DNA from: an uncultured Synechococcus sp.
Lineage (GTDB): Bacteria; Cyanobacteriota; Cyanobacteriia; Phormidesmidales; Phormidesmidaceae
Reading direction: 5' to 3'
Length of the DNA: 64,000 nucleotides
Assembly: GCA_937911865.1 (NCBI GenBank)
Contig: CALDSK010000052.1
Coordinates: forward strand, 1-64,000
Shown: positions 26,746 through 38,110 of the stretch, piece by piece
Layout of the letters: each line of letters begins with the position of its first letter
How positions within the stretch are numbered: position 1 is the first letter of the stretch
Translations under genes and position numbers: made by a program
The notes under the pieces: generated by a model
What the model was told of the DNA's origin: nothing
The model's input: only the letters and a program-made list of their open reading frames with translations
The model's database searches: none

Positions 26746-27424
26746 AGTGCGCTCCCATGCTGATTCTCAGCGTTTTTTAGGACGGATAGCGCTTAGCTGT
26801 CTCCTAGAGGGTAAAGCACGCTTTCATAAGCTCAAATGAAAAAGCTGATTTGATTCAAAAGAACGGTCTGTAAAAACCGCGGCGATAGCTGACTATGGTG
26901 CCTAGCTAATGAAACAAATAGTCGGTGATTACAACCATTTTTGATATGGAAAGGTAACATGTACGATCAGACATCTTGACAATCTGATATTTTTAAGATC
27001 TACGTTTGGCTTATGATATATAGGCCCAAAAATTATGCCTTCGCTCACAGGCACTGTTTAAGCCATCTTATTTCTTTGGTCGAAAGGTCTCAACAACACA
27101 CCAGGCTTAGGATACAAGCTCTACATGCAAGCTGAAGCTACTCATTCTCTCAATACCATTATTCCTTATATTCACCTGTTTACTACCGTCTCTACTCTTG
27201 AATTTCTTTGACAATATCGCTCAATTATCGGCGAGTTTACAATTCTTAGTGCTTCAAAATATCCAATTTATGAGATTTGAAGCAATCGCCATTTAAGCTG
27301 AGGCCGAATCCACCCCCTTTAAGGCTAAACTCACTTCTTCTCTGGCTGTAGAAGCCGCCCTTTTTCTGCATCCCATTTGCTGTACAACCGTTTGCCCTGC
27401 TCGGCACGATTTTTGAGGAAACGC
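26746..27424. other. rpoB leader region
   Basis: About 680 bp with no gene of its own. It must hold the promoter(s) of the rpoBC1C2 operon. A TTGACA at 26976-26981 and a TATGAT at 27012-27017 are visible, but they are 30 bp apart and do not make one standard promoter; I do not assign the start site. A run of short frames near 27300-27420 is not coding. Confidence 0.5.
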
Positions 27425-30400
27425 ATGACTGACACTACCCTTGCTACCGTTGAATCTGCTGCTATTGAGTCTGCTGCTATTGACTCTCCTATTGCTGAAA
27501 AGCCACCCGTTCACCTGCTTCCTGACCTCGTCGAAATTCAGCGAGCAAGCTTCCGTTGGTTCTTAGCAGAAGGTTTAGTGGAAGAGCTAGAAAGCTTCTC
27601 TCCCATCACTGATTACACTGGAAAGCTAGAACTTCACTTTCTAGGTAAGGACTATCGCCTCAAATCGCCCAAGTACATGGTGGACGAAGCCAAGCGTCGT
27701 GACAGTACTTACTCAGTACAAATGTACGTCCCTACGCGCCTGATTAACAAGGAAACGGGAGAAATTAAAGAGCAAGAAGTCTTTATCGGCGATCTGCCGC
27801 TGATGACCGATCGCGGTACCTTCATCATCAACGGTGCAGAGCGTGTCATCGTTAATCAGATTGTTCGTAGCCCCGGCGTTTACTACAAAGCAGAAACTGA
27901 CAAGCATGGTCGTCGTACCTACACGGCTAATCTGATCCCTAACCGTGGCGCATGGTTGAAGTTTGAAACTGACAAGAACGATCTGGTTTGGGTTCGTATT
28001 GATAAGACTCGCAAGCTATCTGCTCAGGTGCTGCTCAAAGCCTTGGGCCTAAGTGATGGTGAAATCTTCGATTCTCTGCGGAACCCCGAGTACTTCCAGA
28101 AGACCATTGATAAAGAAGGGCAGTTTAGTGAAGAAGAAGCGTTGCTAGAGCTGTACCGAAAGCTTCGTCCCGGTGAGCCGCCTACCGTAAACGGTGGTCA
28201 GCAGCTGCTCGATTCACGCTTCTTCGATCCCAAGCGATACGATTTGGGCAAAGTTGGCCGTCACAAGCTCAATCGGAAGCTGCGATTGAACATTCCAGAA
28301 GCCACTCGCGTCCTCACGCCTCAAGATATCGTTGCAGCCATCGATTACCTCATCAACCTTGAGTTTGATATCGGTAACCCAGATGATATTGACCATCTAG
28401 GTAACCGCCGAGTGCGTTCAGTCGGTGAGCTGCTGCAAAACCAGGTGCGAGTCGGTCTCAATCGATTAGAGCGGATCATTCGTGAGCGTATGACCGTGTC
28501 TGATGCGGACTCTTTGACGCCTGCGTCTCTGGTCAACCCTAAGCCCTTGGTTGCGGCTATTAAAGAGTTCTTTGGCTCCAGCCAGCTGTCTCAGTTCATG
28601 GACCAAACCAACCCTCTCGCCGAGCTAACCCACAAGCGCCGGATTAGTGCCTTGGGTCCAGGGGGGCTTACTCGTGAGCGTGCAGGCTTTGCGGTTCGCG
28701 ATATTCACCCCTCGCATCACGGTCGTATTTGCCCGATTGAAACGCCTGAAGGTCCCAATGCGGGTCTGATTGGTTCATTGGCTACCCATGCCAGGGTCAA
28801 TGACTTTGGCTTTATCGAAACGCCGTTCTTCCCAGTTGTAAATGGCCAAATTATTAAAGACAAGCCAGCGGTCTATATGACCGCCGACGAAGAGGACGAT
28901 CTGCGCGTGGCCCCTGGCGACGTTCCGATTGATTCAAATAACAACATTTTGGGTGAGACTGTCCCTGTGCGCTATCGACAGGACTTCACAGTTACAACCC
29001 CTAAAGAGGTTGACTATGTTGCTGTTTCACCTGTGCAAATCATCTCAGTTGCTACATCGCTGATTCCATTCCTGGAGCATGATGATGCCAACCGAGCCCT
29101 GATGGGTTCTAATATGCAGCGCCAAGCGGTCCCTCTGCTGCGGCCTGAGCGCGCTCTGGTAGGTACTGGGCTAGAGGCGCAGGCGGCTCGCGACTCAGGG
29201 ATGGTTATTATCAGTCGTACTGACGGTGTGGTGACGTTCCTAGATGCCAACTGGATTAAAGTGACTGATCCGGAGGGCTCTGTGCATACGTACGAGCTAC
29301 AGAAGTATCAGCGCTCGAACCAGGACACTTGTTTGAACCAAAGGCCGCTGATTTATGAAGGCGCTAAGGTTGTGGCTGGTCAGGTGATGGCAGATGGTTC
29401 TGCCACAGAAGGCGGCGAGATCGCGCTTGGTCAGAATGTGCTGATTACCTATATGCCTTGGGAGGGCTACAACTACGAGGATGCGATTTTACTCAGTGAG
29501 CGTCTGGTGTATGAAGATGTGTACACCTCAATCCACATTGAGAAGTATGAGATTGAAGCTCGCCAGACCAAGCTTGGCCCTGAAGAGATTACCCGTGAAA
29601 TTCCCAACGTTGGTGAGGACGCGCTGCGTCAGCTAGATGAAACGGGGATTATTCGCGTGGGTGCTTGGGTTAGCTCCGGTGAAATCTTGGTCGGTAAGGT
29701 GACACCCAAAGGTGAGTCGGACCAGCCGCCTGAAGAAAAACTGCTACGTGCCATCTTTGGTGAAAAGGCGAGAGACGTTCGCGATAACTCCCTGCGCGTT
29801 CCTAACGGTGAGAAAGGCCGCGTGGTAGACGTGCGTGTCTTTACCCGTGAGCAGGGCGATGAGCTACCACCCGGGGCAAACATGGTCGTCCGCGTGTATG
29901 TGGCTCAAAAGCGCAAGATTCAGGTCGGTGACAAAATGGCTGGCCGCCACGGTAATAAGGGAATTATTTCTCGGATTTTGCCAGTGGAAGATATGCCATA
30001 TTTGCCCGATGGTACGCCGATTGACATTGTTCTAAATCCGCTGGGTGTGCCGTCACGGATGAACGTAGGCCAAGTGTTTGAGGCACTGCTGGGCTGGGCC
30101 GGGCAAAACCTGGGCTCGCGTTTCAAGGTGACGCCATTTGACGAAATGTACGGCGAAGAGGCCTCCATGGAAACGACTCACGGCAAGCTGCAAGATGCTC
30201 GTGAGCAGACAGGCAAAGACTGGGTCTTTAACCCTGATAATCCTGGCAAGATTCAGCTATACGACGGTCGTACGGGTGAACCTTTTGACCAAGAAGTTAC
30301 GGTGGGTCAGTCCTACATGCTGAAGCTGGTTCACCTGGTTGATGACAAGATTCACGCGCGTTCTACCGGTCCTTACTCGCTGGTTACGCAGCAGCCGCTG

Positions 30401-30865
30401 GGTGGTAAGGCTCAACAAGGCGGTCAGCGCTTCGGTGAAATGGAAGTATGGGCACTAGAAGCCTTTGGTGCGGCTTACACCCTGCAAGAATTGCTTACCG
30501 TGAAGTCTGACGATATGCAGGGCCGGAACGAAGCGCTCAATGCGATTGTTAAGGGCAAAGCGATCCCTCGTCCGGGTACGCCTGAGTCGTTCAAGGTATT
30601 GATGCGCGAGCTTCAGTCGCTGTGTTTGGACATTGCGGTTCATAAGTTAGAGACCCAAGAAGATGGAACCAGCCGAGACAGCGAGGTTGATCTGATGGCT
30701 GATGTCGGTAACCGCCGGACGCCTTCTCGGCCTACGTACGAGTCGCTTTCACGCGATGAGCCTGCGCCGGGTGCCGGTGGAACGACCGGTACAGCTATTG
30801 CACCGCCAGGATCGGCTGTGGTTTCATCGACGCCTACGCCAGGTGAACGGACTGAAACGCTGTAA
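27425..30865 (+). CDS. rpoB: RNA polymerase beta subunit
   Basis: 1146 residues. The start is the ATG at 27425 ([16 protein letters not shown]), because the 16 upstream codons lack homologous character. Universal beta motifs are visible: the fork/rifampicin region [32 protein letters not shown] (shown here only by name of its ends, GSSQLSQF to GPGGL), [44 protein letters not shown] and [14 protein letters not shown]. The N-terminus carries a near-perfect 15-bp tandem repeat encoding ESAAI twice. The C-terminal tail is Pro/Gly/Thr-rich and extends past the conserved core. First gene of the rpoB-rpoC1-rpoC2 operon. Confidence 0.98.
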   Translation: MTDTTLATVESAAIESAAIDSPIAEKPPVHLLPDLVEIQRASFRWFLAEGLVEELESFSPITDYTGKLELHFLGKDYRLKSPKYMVDEAKRRDSTYSVQMYVPTRLINKETGEIKEQEVFIGDLPLMTDRGTFIINGAERVIVNQIVRSPGVYYKAETDKHGRRTYTANLIPNRGAWLKFETDKNDLVWVRIDKTRKLSAQVLLKALGLSDGEIFDSLRNPEYFQKTIDKEGQFSEEEALLELYRKLRPGEPPTVNGGQQLLDSRFFDPKRYDLGKVGRHKLNRKLRLNIPEATRVLTPQDIVAAIDYLINLEFDIGNPDDIDHLGNRRVRSVGELLQNQVRVGLNRLERIIRERMTVSDADSLTPASLVNPKPLVAAIKEFFGSSQLSQFMDQTNPLAELTHKRRISALGPGGLTRERAGFAVRDIHPSHHGRICPIETPEGPNAGLIGSLATHARVNDFGFIETPFFPVVNGQIIKDKPAVYMTADEEDDLRVAPGDVPIDSNNNILGETVPVRYRQDFTVTTPKEVDYVAVSPVQIISVATSLIPFLEHDDANRALMGSNMQRQAVPLLRPERALVGTGLEAQAARDSGMVIISRTDGVVTFLDANWIKVTDPEGSVHTYELQKYQRSNQDTCLNQRPLIYEGAKVVAGQVMADGSATEGGEIALGQNVLITYMPWEGYNYEDAILLSERLVYEDVYTSIHIEKYEIEARQTKLGPEEITREIPNVGEDALRQLDETGIIRVGAWVSSGEILVGKVTPKGESDQPPEEKLLRAIFGEKARDVRDNSLRVPNGEKGRVVDVRVFTREQGDELPPGANMVVRVYVAQKRKIQVGDKMAGRHGNKGIISRILPVEDMPYLPDGTPIDIVLNPLGVPSRMNVGQVFEALLGWAGQNLGSRFKVTPFDEMYGEEASMETTHGKLQDAREQTGKDWVFNPDNPGKIQLYDGRTGEPFDQEVTVGQSYMLKLVHLVDDKIHARSTGPYSLVTQQPLGGKAQQGGQRFGEMEVWALEAFGAAYTLQELLTVKSDDMQGRNEALNAIVKGKAIPRPGTPESFKVLMRELQSLCLDIAVHKLETQEDGTSRDSEVDLMADVGNRRTPSRPTYESLSRDEPAPGAGGTTGTAIAPPGSAVVSSTPTPGERTETL
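27452..27496 (+). repeat. 15-bp tandem repeat in rpoB N-terminus
   Basis: Units GAATCTGCTGCTATT and GAGTCTGCTGCTATT are followed by a diverged third unit. They encode a variable extension before the conserved beta-subunit core. Confidence 0.8.
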
Positions 30866-30969
30866 GGCAAAACGAGCGAAGTCAATACGCGTCGTAGTTT
30901 ACTTAGCACCGAGTCGCAAAAGAGGCTGAACAAGGATTCTACGGCGCAGTTGCAGCCTGACTTTAAAGG

Positions 30970-31014
30970 CGTCAGGGAAAAGACGCTAGAGCGCAGACGT
31001 CAGGGAAAAGACGC
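30970..31014. repeat. 28-bp-spaced duplicated hairpin between rpoB and rpoC1
   Basis: The 17-mer CGTCAGGGAAAAGACGC occurs at 30970-30986 and again at 30998-31014. Each copy can fold as a short GCGTC/GACGC-type stem around AGGGAAAA. It lies about 50 bp before the rpoC1 start, so it may affect mRNA processing or translation of rpoC1. Confidence 0.8.
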
Positions 31015-31061
31015 CAGAGAAAGCATAAAACCTCATTAAGTTGTAAGGGAATAAACAAAGG

Positions 31062-32936
31062 ATGCCGAAAGTAGAACAGCGGTTTGACTATGTCAAAATT
31101 GGTCTGGCTTCACCGGAGCGAATCAAAGACTGGGGTGAGCGGACCTTGCCTAACGGAACCGTCGTCGGTGAAGTCACCAAGCCAGAGACGATTAACTACA
31201 GAACGCTGAAGCCAGAAATGGACGGTCTGTTCTGTGAGCGAATTTTTGGTCCTGCGAAAGACTGGGAATGTCACTGTGGAAAATACAAGCGCGTGCGCCA
31301 TCGTGGCATTGTATGTGAGCGCTGTGGTGTAGAAGTAACTGAGTCGCGGGTGCGCCGTCACCGCATGGGGTATATCAAATTAGCGGCTCCGGTTGCGCAC
31401 GTTTGGTATCTCAAAGGCATTCCTAGCTACATTGCTATATTGCTAAATATGCCGCTGCGGGATGTTGAGCAGATTGTGTATTTCAACGCTTACGTCGTGT
31501 TGGATCCTGGCAATGCTGACAACCTTTCCTACAAGCAGCTGCTGAGTGAAGATCAGTGGATGGAGATTGAGGATCAGCTGTATGACGAAGATTCTCAGCT
31601 GGCTGGAATTGAAGTTGGTATTGGCGCCGAAGCGCTAAAGCGCTTGCTAGAAGATTTGCAGCTAGAAGAAACGGCTGAGCTGCTGCGCGAGACGATTTCA
31701 ACGTCTAAGGGTCAAAAGCGTGCCAAGCTCATTAAGCGTTTGCGCGTGATTGACAACTTTATTGCAACCGGCTCTAAGCCGGATTGGATGGTGCTGGATG
31801 TGATTCCGGTTATTCCACCTGACTTGCGGCCCATGGTGCAGTTGGACGGTGGCCGTTTTGCGACCTCTGACCTTAACGACTTATACCGCCGAGTTATCAA
31901 CCGGAATAATCGTCTTGCCCGCTTGCAGGAGATTTTGGCGCCTGAGATTATTGTCCGTAACGAGAAACGAATGCTGCAAGAAGCAGTCGATGCGTTGATC
32001 GACAACGGTCGACGTGGGCGAACGGTGGTGGGTGCCAACAACCGGCCGCTGAAGTCTCTATCTGACATTATTGAAGGTAAGCAGGGCCGATTCCGCCAAA
32101 ACCTATTGGGTAAGCGGGTTGACTACTCGGGTCGTTCAGTCATTGTTGTCGGCCCGAATCTCAAAATTCATCAGTGCGGATTGCCTCGTGAGATGGCGAT
32201 CGAGCTGTTTCAACCCTTTGTGATTCACCGGCTGATTCGTCAGGGCATGGTGAATAACATCAAAGCAGCCAAAAAGCTAATTCAGCGCAATGATCCCAGC
32301 GTCTGGGAAGTACTGGAAGATGTGATTGAAAACCATCCTGTGATGCTAAACCGGGCGCCAACGCTGCACCGATTAGGTATTCAGGCGTTTGAGCCAATCA
32401 TGGTGGAAGGCCGAGCGATTCAGCTGCACCCGCTGGTGTGTCCGGCGTTTAACGCTGACTTTGACGGTGACCAGATGGCGGTACACGTTCCTCTTTCCTT
32501 GGAAGCGCAGTCAGAAGCGCGATTGCTGATGCTGGCGTCGAATAATATTTTGTCTCCGGCAACGGGTCGACCGATTATTACGCCTTCTCAAGATATGGTA
32601 CTGGGCTGCTATTACCTGACAGCAGATAACCCGGGTAAACAGAAAGGGGCTGGGCGCTATTTTGCCAATATGGAGGATGCGATCGCAGCTTACGAACAGG
32701 GCAACGTCGATCTGCACGCCAAAGTATGGCTTCGCTTTGCGGGCACCATCGAAACCGACGAAGACGATAGCGAACCCGTAGAAGTTAAAGACGACGGCTC
32801 AGGCGGCAAGACCAAAATATACAAGTTCCGCCGGGTCCGTGAAGATGAAAACGGCGAAGTCATTTCTCAATACGTAGAAACTACGCCAGGTCGAATTATC
32901 TACAACCACGCCGTACTAGGTGCCTTGGCCGAATAG
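31062..32936 (+). CDS. rpoC1: RNA polymerase gamma subunit (N-terminal beta' part)
   Basis: 624 residues corresponding to the N-terminal third of bacterial beta'. It contains the zinc-binding cysteines in [20 protein letters not shown], the rudder/lid region, [32 protein letters not shown] and the catalytic Mg loop [16 protein letters not shown]. The split of beta' into rpoC1 and rpoC2 is diagnostic of cyanobacteria and plastids. It lies 196 bp after rpoB with a duplicated hairpin in between. Confidence 0.98.
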   Translation: MPKVEQRFDYVKIGLASPERIKDWGERTLPNGTVVGEVTKPETINYRTLKPEMDGLFCERIFGPAKDWECHCGKYKRVRHRGIVCERCGVEVTESRVRRHRMGYIKLAAPVAHVWYLKGIPSYIAILLNMPLRDVEQIVYFNAYVVLDPGNADNLSYKQLLSEDQWMEIEDQLYDEDSQLAGIEVGIGAEALKRLLEDLQLEETAELLRETISTSKGQKRAKLIKRLRVIDNFIATGSKPDWMVLDVIPVIPPDLRPMVQLDGGRFATSDLNDLYRRVINRNNRLARLQEILAPEIIVRNEKRMLQEAVDALIDNGRRGRTVVGANNRPLKSLSDIIEGKQGRFRQNLLGKRVDYSGRSVIVVGPNLKIHQCGLPREMAIELFQPFVIHRLIRQGMVNNIKAAKKLIQRNDPSVWEVLEDVIENHPVMLNRAPTLHRLGIQAFEPIMVEGRAIQLHPLVCPAFNADFDGDQMAVHVPLSLEAQSEARLLMLASNNILSPATGRPIITPSQDMVLGCYYLTADNPGKQKGAGRYFANMEDAIAAYEQGNVDLHAKVWLRFAGTIETDEDDSEPVEVKDDGSGGKTKIYKFRRVREDENGEVISQYVETTPGRIIYNHAVLGALAE

Positions 32937-33068
32937 ACAACGAACCGGTAAAAAGGCGCTAGAATGCTCAGCCAAACTAGCGCCCGATCACACCACACAG
33001 CATTGACTCAACAACATTCAGATACATCTAACCAGACCAACCAGCAGCTAAGCGGACGAGGGGCAAAC

Positions 33069-36000
33069 ATGACAGAGCAAGACAAATCTAAACCTGTTGT
33101 CTTTAGAAACCGGGTTATCGATAAAAAACAGCTGAGGAACTTGGTTTCCTGGTCCTTTGAGCACTACGGTACGGCCCGTACGGCTCAGATGGCCGACTCA
33201 ATTAAGAGCCTAGGCTTTAAGTATGCAACTCAAGCTGGCGTTTCTATTAGCGTAGACGACCTGGAAGTACCGCCCAGTAAAAAGGCGATGCTAGAAACAG
33301 CTGAACAAGAGATTCGCGATACCGAAGAGCGCTATACCCGAGGCGAAATCACTGAAGTAGAACGTTTCCAGAAGGTAATTGATACTTGGAATGAAACCAG
33401 CGAGTACCTCAAAGATAAGGTGGTGGAGAACTTCCGCGACAACAACCCGCTGAACTCCGTCTATATGATGTCTAACTCCGGTGCACGGGGCAATATCTCG
33501 CAGGTGCGTCAGCTGGTTGGTATGCGCGGTCTGATGGCCAATCCCCAAGGGGAAATTATTGACCTGCCAATTAAAACCAACTTCCGAGAAGGATTGACGG
33601 TTACTGAGTACATTATTTCGTCCTACGGTGCGCGCAAGGGCCTAGTAGATACGGCATTGCGTACCGCCGACTCTGGCTACCTGACTCGCCGTCTGGTGGA
33701 CGTTTCTCAAGACGTTATCGTCCGTGAGATTGATTGCGGTACGACCCGTTATGTTCCGGTCCGGCCGATGGTAGACGGCGAACGGGTTTTGATTCCGCTT
33801 AAAGATCGTCTGTTGGGCCGTGTCCCCGCTGAAGATGTGGTTCATCCTAAAACGGGTGAGGTGATTGTTGCTCGCAACCAGTCCATTACAGATGATATTG
33901 CGGATGCCATTGGCGCTGCCAAAGTCAAAGAGGTAAAAGCGCGCTCTGCGTTGACCTGCGAAGCTGCCCGCTCGGTTTGTCAGCACTGTTATGGCTGGAG
34001 TCTGGCACATTCTCACATGGTGGACTTGGGTGAAGCGGTTGGTATTATTGCCGCACAGTCTATCGGCGAGCCGGGTACACAGCTCACCATGCGGACGTTC
34101 CACACAGGCGGTACCTTTACCGGTGAACTCGCGCCGCAGGTAAATGCCAAGCGTAGCGGTACGATTCGTATCCCTGACGGTTTGCGCACTCGTGCATTCC
34201 GCACTCGCCACGGCGAAGATGCGCTAGTGATGGACGAGAACTGTCAGATTTCGATTGAAAGCAATGGTAAAGAGTACTCGGTCTCACTGCCGAAAAACTC
34301 TATTTTGTTTGCCAAAGAAGGCGACGAAATTAAAAAAGGCGAGATGATTGCTGAGCTAGCTAGCACCAGCCGAGTTCGCAAAGTTACTGAGAAAGCCAGT
34401 AAGGACGTGACCTCCGATCTGTCTGGAGAAGTCGCTTTTGATGGTTTGATACAAGAGGAGAAGACCGACCGTCAGGGCAACTTGACTCGCCTTGCCCAAC
34501 GAGGTGGTTTGCTTTGGGTGCTCTCTGGTGAGGTCTATAACTTGCCACCGGGCGCTGAGCCCGTCGTGAGAAACGGCGACCAGGTCGATGCAGAAGGTGT
34601 ACTGGCCGAGACTAAGCTGATTACAGAGCGTGGCGGTACGGTTCGTCTTACGAATACCTCTAACGATGGAAAAGGTGGCCGGGAGGTCGAAATTATCACC
34701 GCTTCTGTGGTGCTTGACCAGTCTGAAGTAGAAGTAGAGAGTGGTCAAGGCCGCGAACACTACTTCCTCAATACCTCTAGCGGTCAGAAATTCTCGATTA
34801 ACGCGACGCCAGGGACGAAAGTAACCAACGGTCAGGTCGTGGCTGAACTCGTAGACGATACCTTCCGCACGCAAACGGGGGGCATCATCAAATTTGCCGG
34901 GGTAGAAGTTGCCAAGCGCGGCAAGGCGAAGACTGGCTACGAAGTGACCAAAGGCGGCACGCTGCTTTGGATTCCAGAAGAGGCTCACGAAGTTAATAAG
35001 GACATCTCTCTACTGATGGTGGAAGATGGCCAATACATCGAAGCGGGTACAGAGGTTGTAAAAGACATTTTCTGTCAGACCAGCGGTGTGGTGGAAGTCA
35101 CTCAGAAAAATGACATTCTGCGTGAGATTGTGGTGCGCCCTGGGGACATTCACATGGTGGATAGCCCTGGCGATTCTGGTAAGAAGAGCGGCACCATTGT
35201 GAACGCTGGTGAAGAGGTGATGCCAGGCGTGGTGGCCGATTCTCTCCGCTACGTTGAATATGTCGAGACACCAGAAGGGTCCGCGCTGCTCTTGCGCCCC
35301 GTGCAGGAGTTTGAAGTGCCTGAAGAGGCGTCGGTTCCTAGCCAGGCGGCTGTGAGTGACAGCGACGACAAGAGTATTCGGCTGAAGGCAGTTCAGCGTT
35401 TGCTGTACAAAGACGGCGAGCGGGTGAAGGCCGTCGAAGGGCTAGAAATTCTGCGCACGCAGCTAGTGCTTGATATCGATGAGGGCGGCTCGCAGCTAAC
35501 TGCTGACATCGAGATGAAGGCAGAAGGCGAAGGCGAAGATGCGGTTCAGCGCCTGCAGCTAGTGATTTTGGAGACCCTAGTGGTGCGCCGAGACATCGAA
35601 GCGGACCAAACCCAAGGGGGCACAAGAACGCGACTGCTGGTCCAAGATGGCGATGAGATTACACCAGGTGCAGTAATTGCTCGCACTGAAATTCGCTGTA
35701 AGGAAGCGGGCGAAATTCGGGGTATACGCGAAGACCTAGAGTCTGTTCGACGGGTACTGGTGGTCCGCGCGGCCGACCAGATAGCGGTAGAAACCAACGG
35801 CAACAAGCCGATTGTTTCTGTCGGCGATTTGCTGGTTGATAACACGGTGATCGCAGAAGGCGTTAAGAATACTGAATCTGGCCAGGTGATTGGGGTAGAA
35901 GACGATCGCGTAATTATGCGAATTGCTCGTCCTTACCGAGTATCGACGGGTGCCGTCTTGCATATTGAAGACAATGACCTGGTACAGCGCGGTGACGGTT

Positions 36001-37049
36001 TGGTTCTGCTCGTATTTGAGCGGGCGAAGACGGGTGACATTATTCAAGGTCTGCCTCGTATTGAAGAGCTGTTAGAAGCTCGTAAGCCAAAGGAGGCCTG
36101 CATTTTAGCTGCGCGTCCAGGCGTTGATGAAGACGTCTACGCAGAAGATGAAACGGAAGAAATAAAGGTGATAGAAAGCGATGGGGTGGTCACAGACTAT
36201 CCGGTAACGCCAGGCCAGAACCTGGTGATTGGCGATGGACAAAAAGTCGAAGTGGGTGAACCACTGACCGATGGACCCTCTAACCCTCACCAGATTCTAG
36301 AAGTGTTCTTTAAGTACTATCGAGAAAGCAAAGGGACGCACGATGCCGCGATGGCAAGTCTGGAGAAGGTTCAGTCGTTCTTAGTGAATGAAGTACAGTC
36401 GGTGTACCAGTCTCAAGGCATCACGATTTCGGATAAGCACATTGAAGTGATTGTGCGGCAGATGACCTCGAAAGCCAGGCTCGAAGATGGTGGGGATACC
36501 ACCATGCTACCGGGCGAGCTAGTTGAGATCCGTCAGCTAGAGCAGGTCAATGAAGCAATGTCGATTACAGGCATGGCACCGGCGGACTATACGCCTGTGC
36601 TGCTCGGCATTACAAAGGCCTCTTTGAATACTGATAGTTTCATCTCTGCGGCAAGTTTCCAAGAGACCACACGTGTATTGACGGAGGCGGCTATTCAGGG
36701 TAAATCTGACTGGCTACGTGGCCTGAAAGAGAACGTGATTATTGGTCGTTTGATTCCGGCAGGTACTGGATTTAATGCGTACGAAGAGCCAACGTCCCCT
36801 GAAATTGATACCTCTTTTGACGGTACCTTCTTTGGCAATGACACGGCGCTCTCCGACATGGTGTTAGATGATCGGACGGCCCGCGCCTATGACCGTGAAG
36901 GCGGTTTGGACCTGATTGCCGGTGACGGCATGGTCGGCGGCGAGAAAAAAGCGCCTGCTGAGGGTGAAAATGGTGCCGGAAACGGCGCGCTGCCGCCTGG
37001 CATTATCGGTGGCGATGGCCTGATTGACGATAAGAGTACGGCGCCGTAG
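33069..37049 (+). CDS. rpoC2: RNA polymerase beta' subunit (C-terminal part)
   Basis: 1326 residues from the ATG at 33069 ([20 protein letters not shown]); an in-frame upstream ATG at 32964 adds 35 polar residues with no conservation expected. It includes the bridge/trigger-loop region ([20 protein letters not shown] and [16 protein letters not shown]) and then the long cyanobacterial SI3 insertion of sandwich-barrel hybrid motifs (about residues 330-975, with repeated KKG/GD-I turns). The C-terminal part contains [19 protein letters not shown] and [13 protein letters not shown]. The tail after residue 1280 is Gly/Pro-rich. A hairpin terminator follows the stop. Confidence 0.97.
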   Translation: MTEQDKSKPVVFRNRVIDKKQLRNLVSWSFEHYGTARTAQMADSIKSLGFKYATQAGVSISVDDLEVPPSKKAMLETAEQEIRDTEERYTRGEITEVERFQKVIDTWNETSEYLKDKVVENFRDNNPLNSVYMMSNSGARGNISQVRQLVGMRGLMANPQGEIIDLPIKTNFREGLTVTEYIISSYGARKGLVDTALRTADSGYLTRRLVDVSQDVIVREIDCGTTRYVPVRPMVDGERVLIPLKDRLLGRVPAEDVVHPKTGEVIVARNQSITDDIADAIGAAKVKEVKARSALTCEAARSVCQHCYGWSLAHSHMVDLGEAVGIIAAQSIGEPGTQLTMRTFHTGGTFTGELAPQVNAKRSGTIRIPDGLRTRAFRTRHGEDALVMDENCQISIESNGKEYSVSLPKNSILFAKEGDEIKKGEMIAELASTSRVRKVTEKASKDVTSDLSGEVAFDGLIQEEKTDRQGNLTRLAQRGGLLWVLSGEVYNLPPGAEPVVRNGDQVDAEGVLAETKLITERGGTVRLTNTSNDGKGGREVEIITASVVLDQSEVEVESGQGREHYFLNTSSGQKFSINATPGTKVTNGQVVAELVDDTFRTQTGGIIKFAGVEVAKRGKAKTGYEVTKGGTLLWIPEEAHEVNKDISLLMVEDGQYIEAGTEVVKDIFCQTSGVVEVTQKNDILREIVVRPGDIHMVDSPGDSGKKSGTIVNAGEEVMPGVVADSLRYVEYVETPEGSALLLRPVQEFEVPEEASVPSQAAVSDSDDKSIRLKAVQRLLYKDGERVKAVEGLEILRTQLVLDIDEGGSQLTADIEMKAEGEGEDAVQRLQLVILETLVVRRDIEADQTQGGTRTRLLVQDGDEITPGAVIARTEIRCKEAGEIRGIREDLESVRRVLVVRAADQIAVETNGNKPIVSVGDLLVDNTVIAEGVKNTESGQVIGVEDDRVIMRIARPYRVSTGAVLHIEDNDLVQRGDGLVLLVFERAKTGDIIQGLPRIEELLEARKPKEACILAARPGVDEDVYAEDETEEIKVIESDGVVTDYPVTPGQNLVIGDGQKVEVGEPLTDGPSNPHQILEVFFKYYRESKGTHDAAMASLEKVQSFLVNEVQSVYQSQGITISDKHIEVIVRQMTSKARLEDGGDTTMLPGELVEIRQLEQVNEAMSITGMAPADYTPVLLGITKASLNTDSFISAASFQETTRVLTEAAIQGKSDWLRGLKENVIIGRLIPAGTGFNAYEEPTSPEIDTSFDGTFFGNDTALSDMVLDDRTARAYDREGGLDLIAGDGMVGGEKKAPAEGENGAGNGALPPGIIGGDGLIDDKSTAP

Positions 37050-37070
37050 TCGCGGGCTGTGTGATTGAGA

Positions 37071-37114
37071 GAATGCGGGGCTTAGCAAGTTGCTGGGTCC
37101 CGCATTCTTTTCTG
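37071..37114 (+). terminator. rho-independent terminator of the rpo operon
   Basis: GAATGCGGG (37071-37079) pairs with CCCGCATTC (37099-37107), followed by a T-rich stretch (CTTTTCTGTG). It lies 22 bp after the rpoC2 stop. Confidence 0.8.
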
Positions 37115-37152
37115 TGTGTGCTTCAGGTGTGTTGTTATATGAGGACTGATTG

Positions 37153-38028
37153 ATGACGCTTTCTTCCCCTTCCGCGAAAGAAATCTTGTCTACTATGCTG
37201 CCATTTTTGAAGGTGGCTGGGGCCTATGCCCAGCAGATTCAGAAGCGGATTGCGGTGCATCCGGATAAGTATGATGGCGATCATTTGTTTGCGAATGCGT
37301 TGACAGATGCAGATTTATCGGTGCAGACGTTTATTGAGGTAGTGTTGCTCGCTAAGTTCCCTGAGATGCGATTTTATGGGGAAGAGTATGAGCAGTCTTT
37401 TAATACGAAGTATTTTCGGGCAATTGATCTGGGGCCGCAGGGCGATTACCTGATTACGTTGGACCCGATTGATGGTACGCGCTATTACATGGACGGGCAT
37501 CCGAATTATTTGGTGATAATGACGGTGCTCAATTCAGATGGGTTTGAAGGGGCGATCGCACTCAGCCCGGCCAACAACAAGTACTACTATTCTCTCCGCG
37601 GCCAGGGGACTTTTGTTGGAACTCTAGCGGATGATTTGGATCACTGTAAGCCTTTGGTGATTGAAGACCCCGGTGAAAAGGTGGTGCTAGGTACAGCGCT
37701 GAGTCCGATGGCCGATAAGGTGCGATCGCACTATCCTGTCATCGACCTTAAAACGGAATACTCTACCGAAGTGCCTGTACCCCCGATTAACGGGTTACTA
37801 ACGGGTGAGGTAGCAGGCGTTATCCTAGCTAGCGCTCAGTTTATCGATACCGCCGCCCTCGCTTGGATGGCTCAAGAAATGGGCTACTATCTAACGACTT
37901 ATCAGGGTAAACCGCTGCCTGCCTTGTCTGACTGCGAAAACTATCGTCAGTCAGAGATTATTGTATCGGCCACAGAAACGATGCAGAATAAGCTGATCGA
38001 GATTATGCAAGCTGAATCAACGACATAG
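37153..38028 (+). CDS. inositol-monophosphatase-family phosphatase
   Basis: 291 residues; an ATG at 37153 directly follows a TTG in the same frame and is preferred. The family's metal-binding motifs are present in EEYEQSF (first acidic site) and LDPIDGTRYYMDGHP (central DPIDGT), with a C-terminal part containing AQFIDTAALAWMAQEMG where the last Asp is expected (usual form WD-AAG). Members dephosphorylate inositol phosphates, 3'-phosphoadenosine phosphates or fructose-1,6-bisphosphate; the substrate cannot be told. It begins about 100 bp past the rpoC2 stop but beyond the terminator, so it is probably a separate unit. A short tandem repeat follows the stop. Confidence 0.8.
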   Translation: MTLSSPSAKEILSTMLPFLKVAGAYAQQIQKRIAVHPDKYDGDHLFANALTDADLSVQTFIEVVLLAKFPEMRFYGEEYEQSFNTKYFRAIDLGPQGDYLITLDPIDGTRYYMDGHPNYLVIMTVLNSDGFEGAIALSPANNKYYYSLRGQGTFVGTLADDLDHCKPLVIEDPGEKVVLGTALSPMADKVRSHYPVIDLKTEYSTEVPVPPINGLLTGEVAGVILASAQFIDTAALAWMAQEMGYYLTTYQGKPLPALSDCENYRQSEIIVSATETMQNKLIEIMQAESTT

Positions 38029-38032
38029 AAAA

Positions 38033-38099
38033 CCAGCGCCACAATAAAACCAGTGCCACAGAAAATCAGTGCCACAGAAGGTCAGTGCCACAGAAGCTG
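38033..38099. repeat. 16-17-bp tandem repeat, 4 units
   Basis: Four units around CAGTGCCACAGAA (the first diverged as CCAGCGCCACAATAAAA) fill the gap between two convergent genes. Confidence 0.85.
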
Positions 38100-38110
38100 C
38101 GTGACAGCAA

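Noticed and set aside
26976..27017. rpoB promoter from TTGACA and TATGAT
   Set aside because: The two boxes are 30 bp apart, far from the 16-18 bp needed, so they are not one promoter.
32964..33068. Upstream ATG extension of rpoC2
   Set aside because: The extra 35 residues are His/Thr/Gln-rich and unlike the family; the ATG at 33069 gives the usual N-terminus.
38033..38099. Possible CRISPR array from regularly spaced repeats
   Set aside because: Units are directly adjacent 16-17-bp tandem copies with no unique spacers, and no cas genes are nearby. The same reasoning applies to the other tandem repeats.
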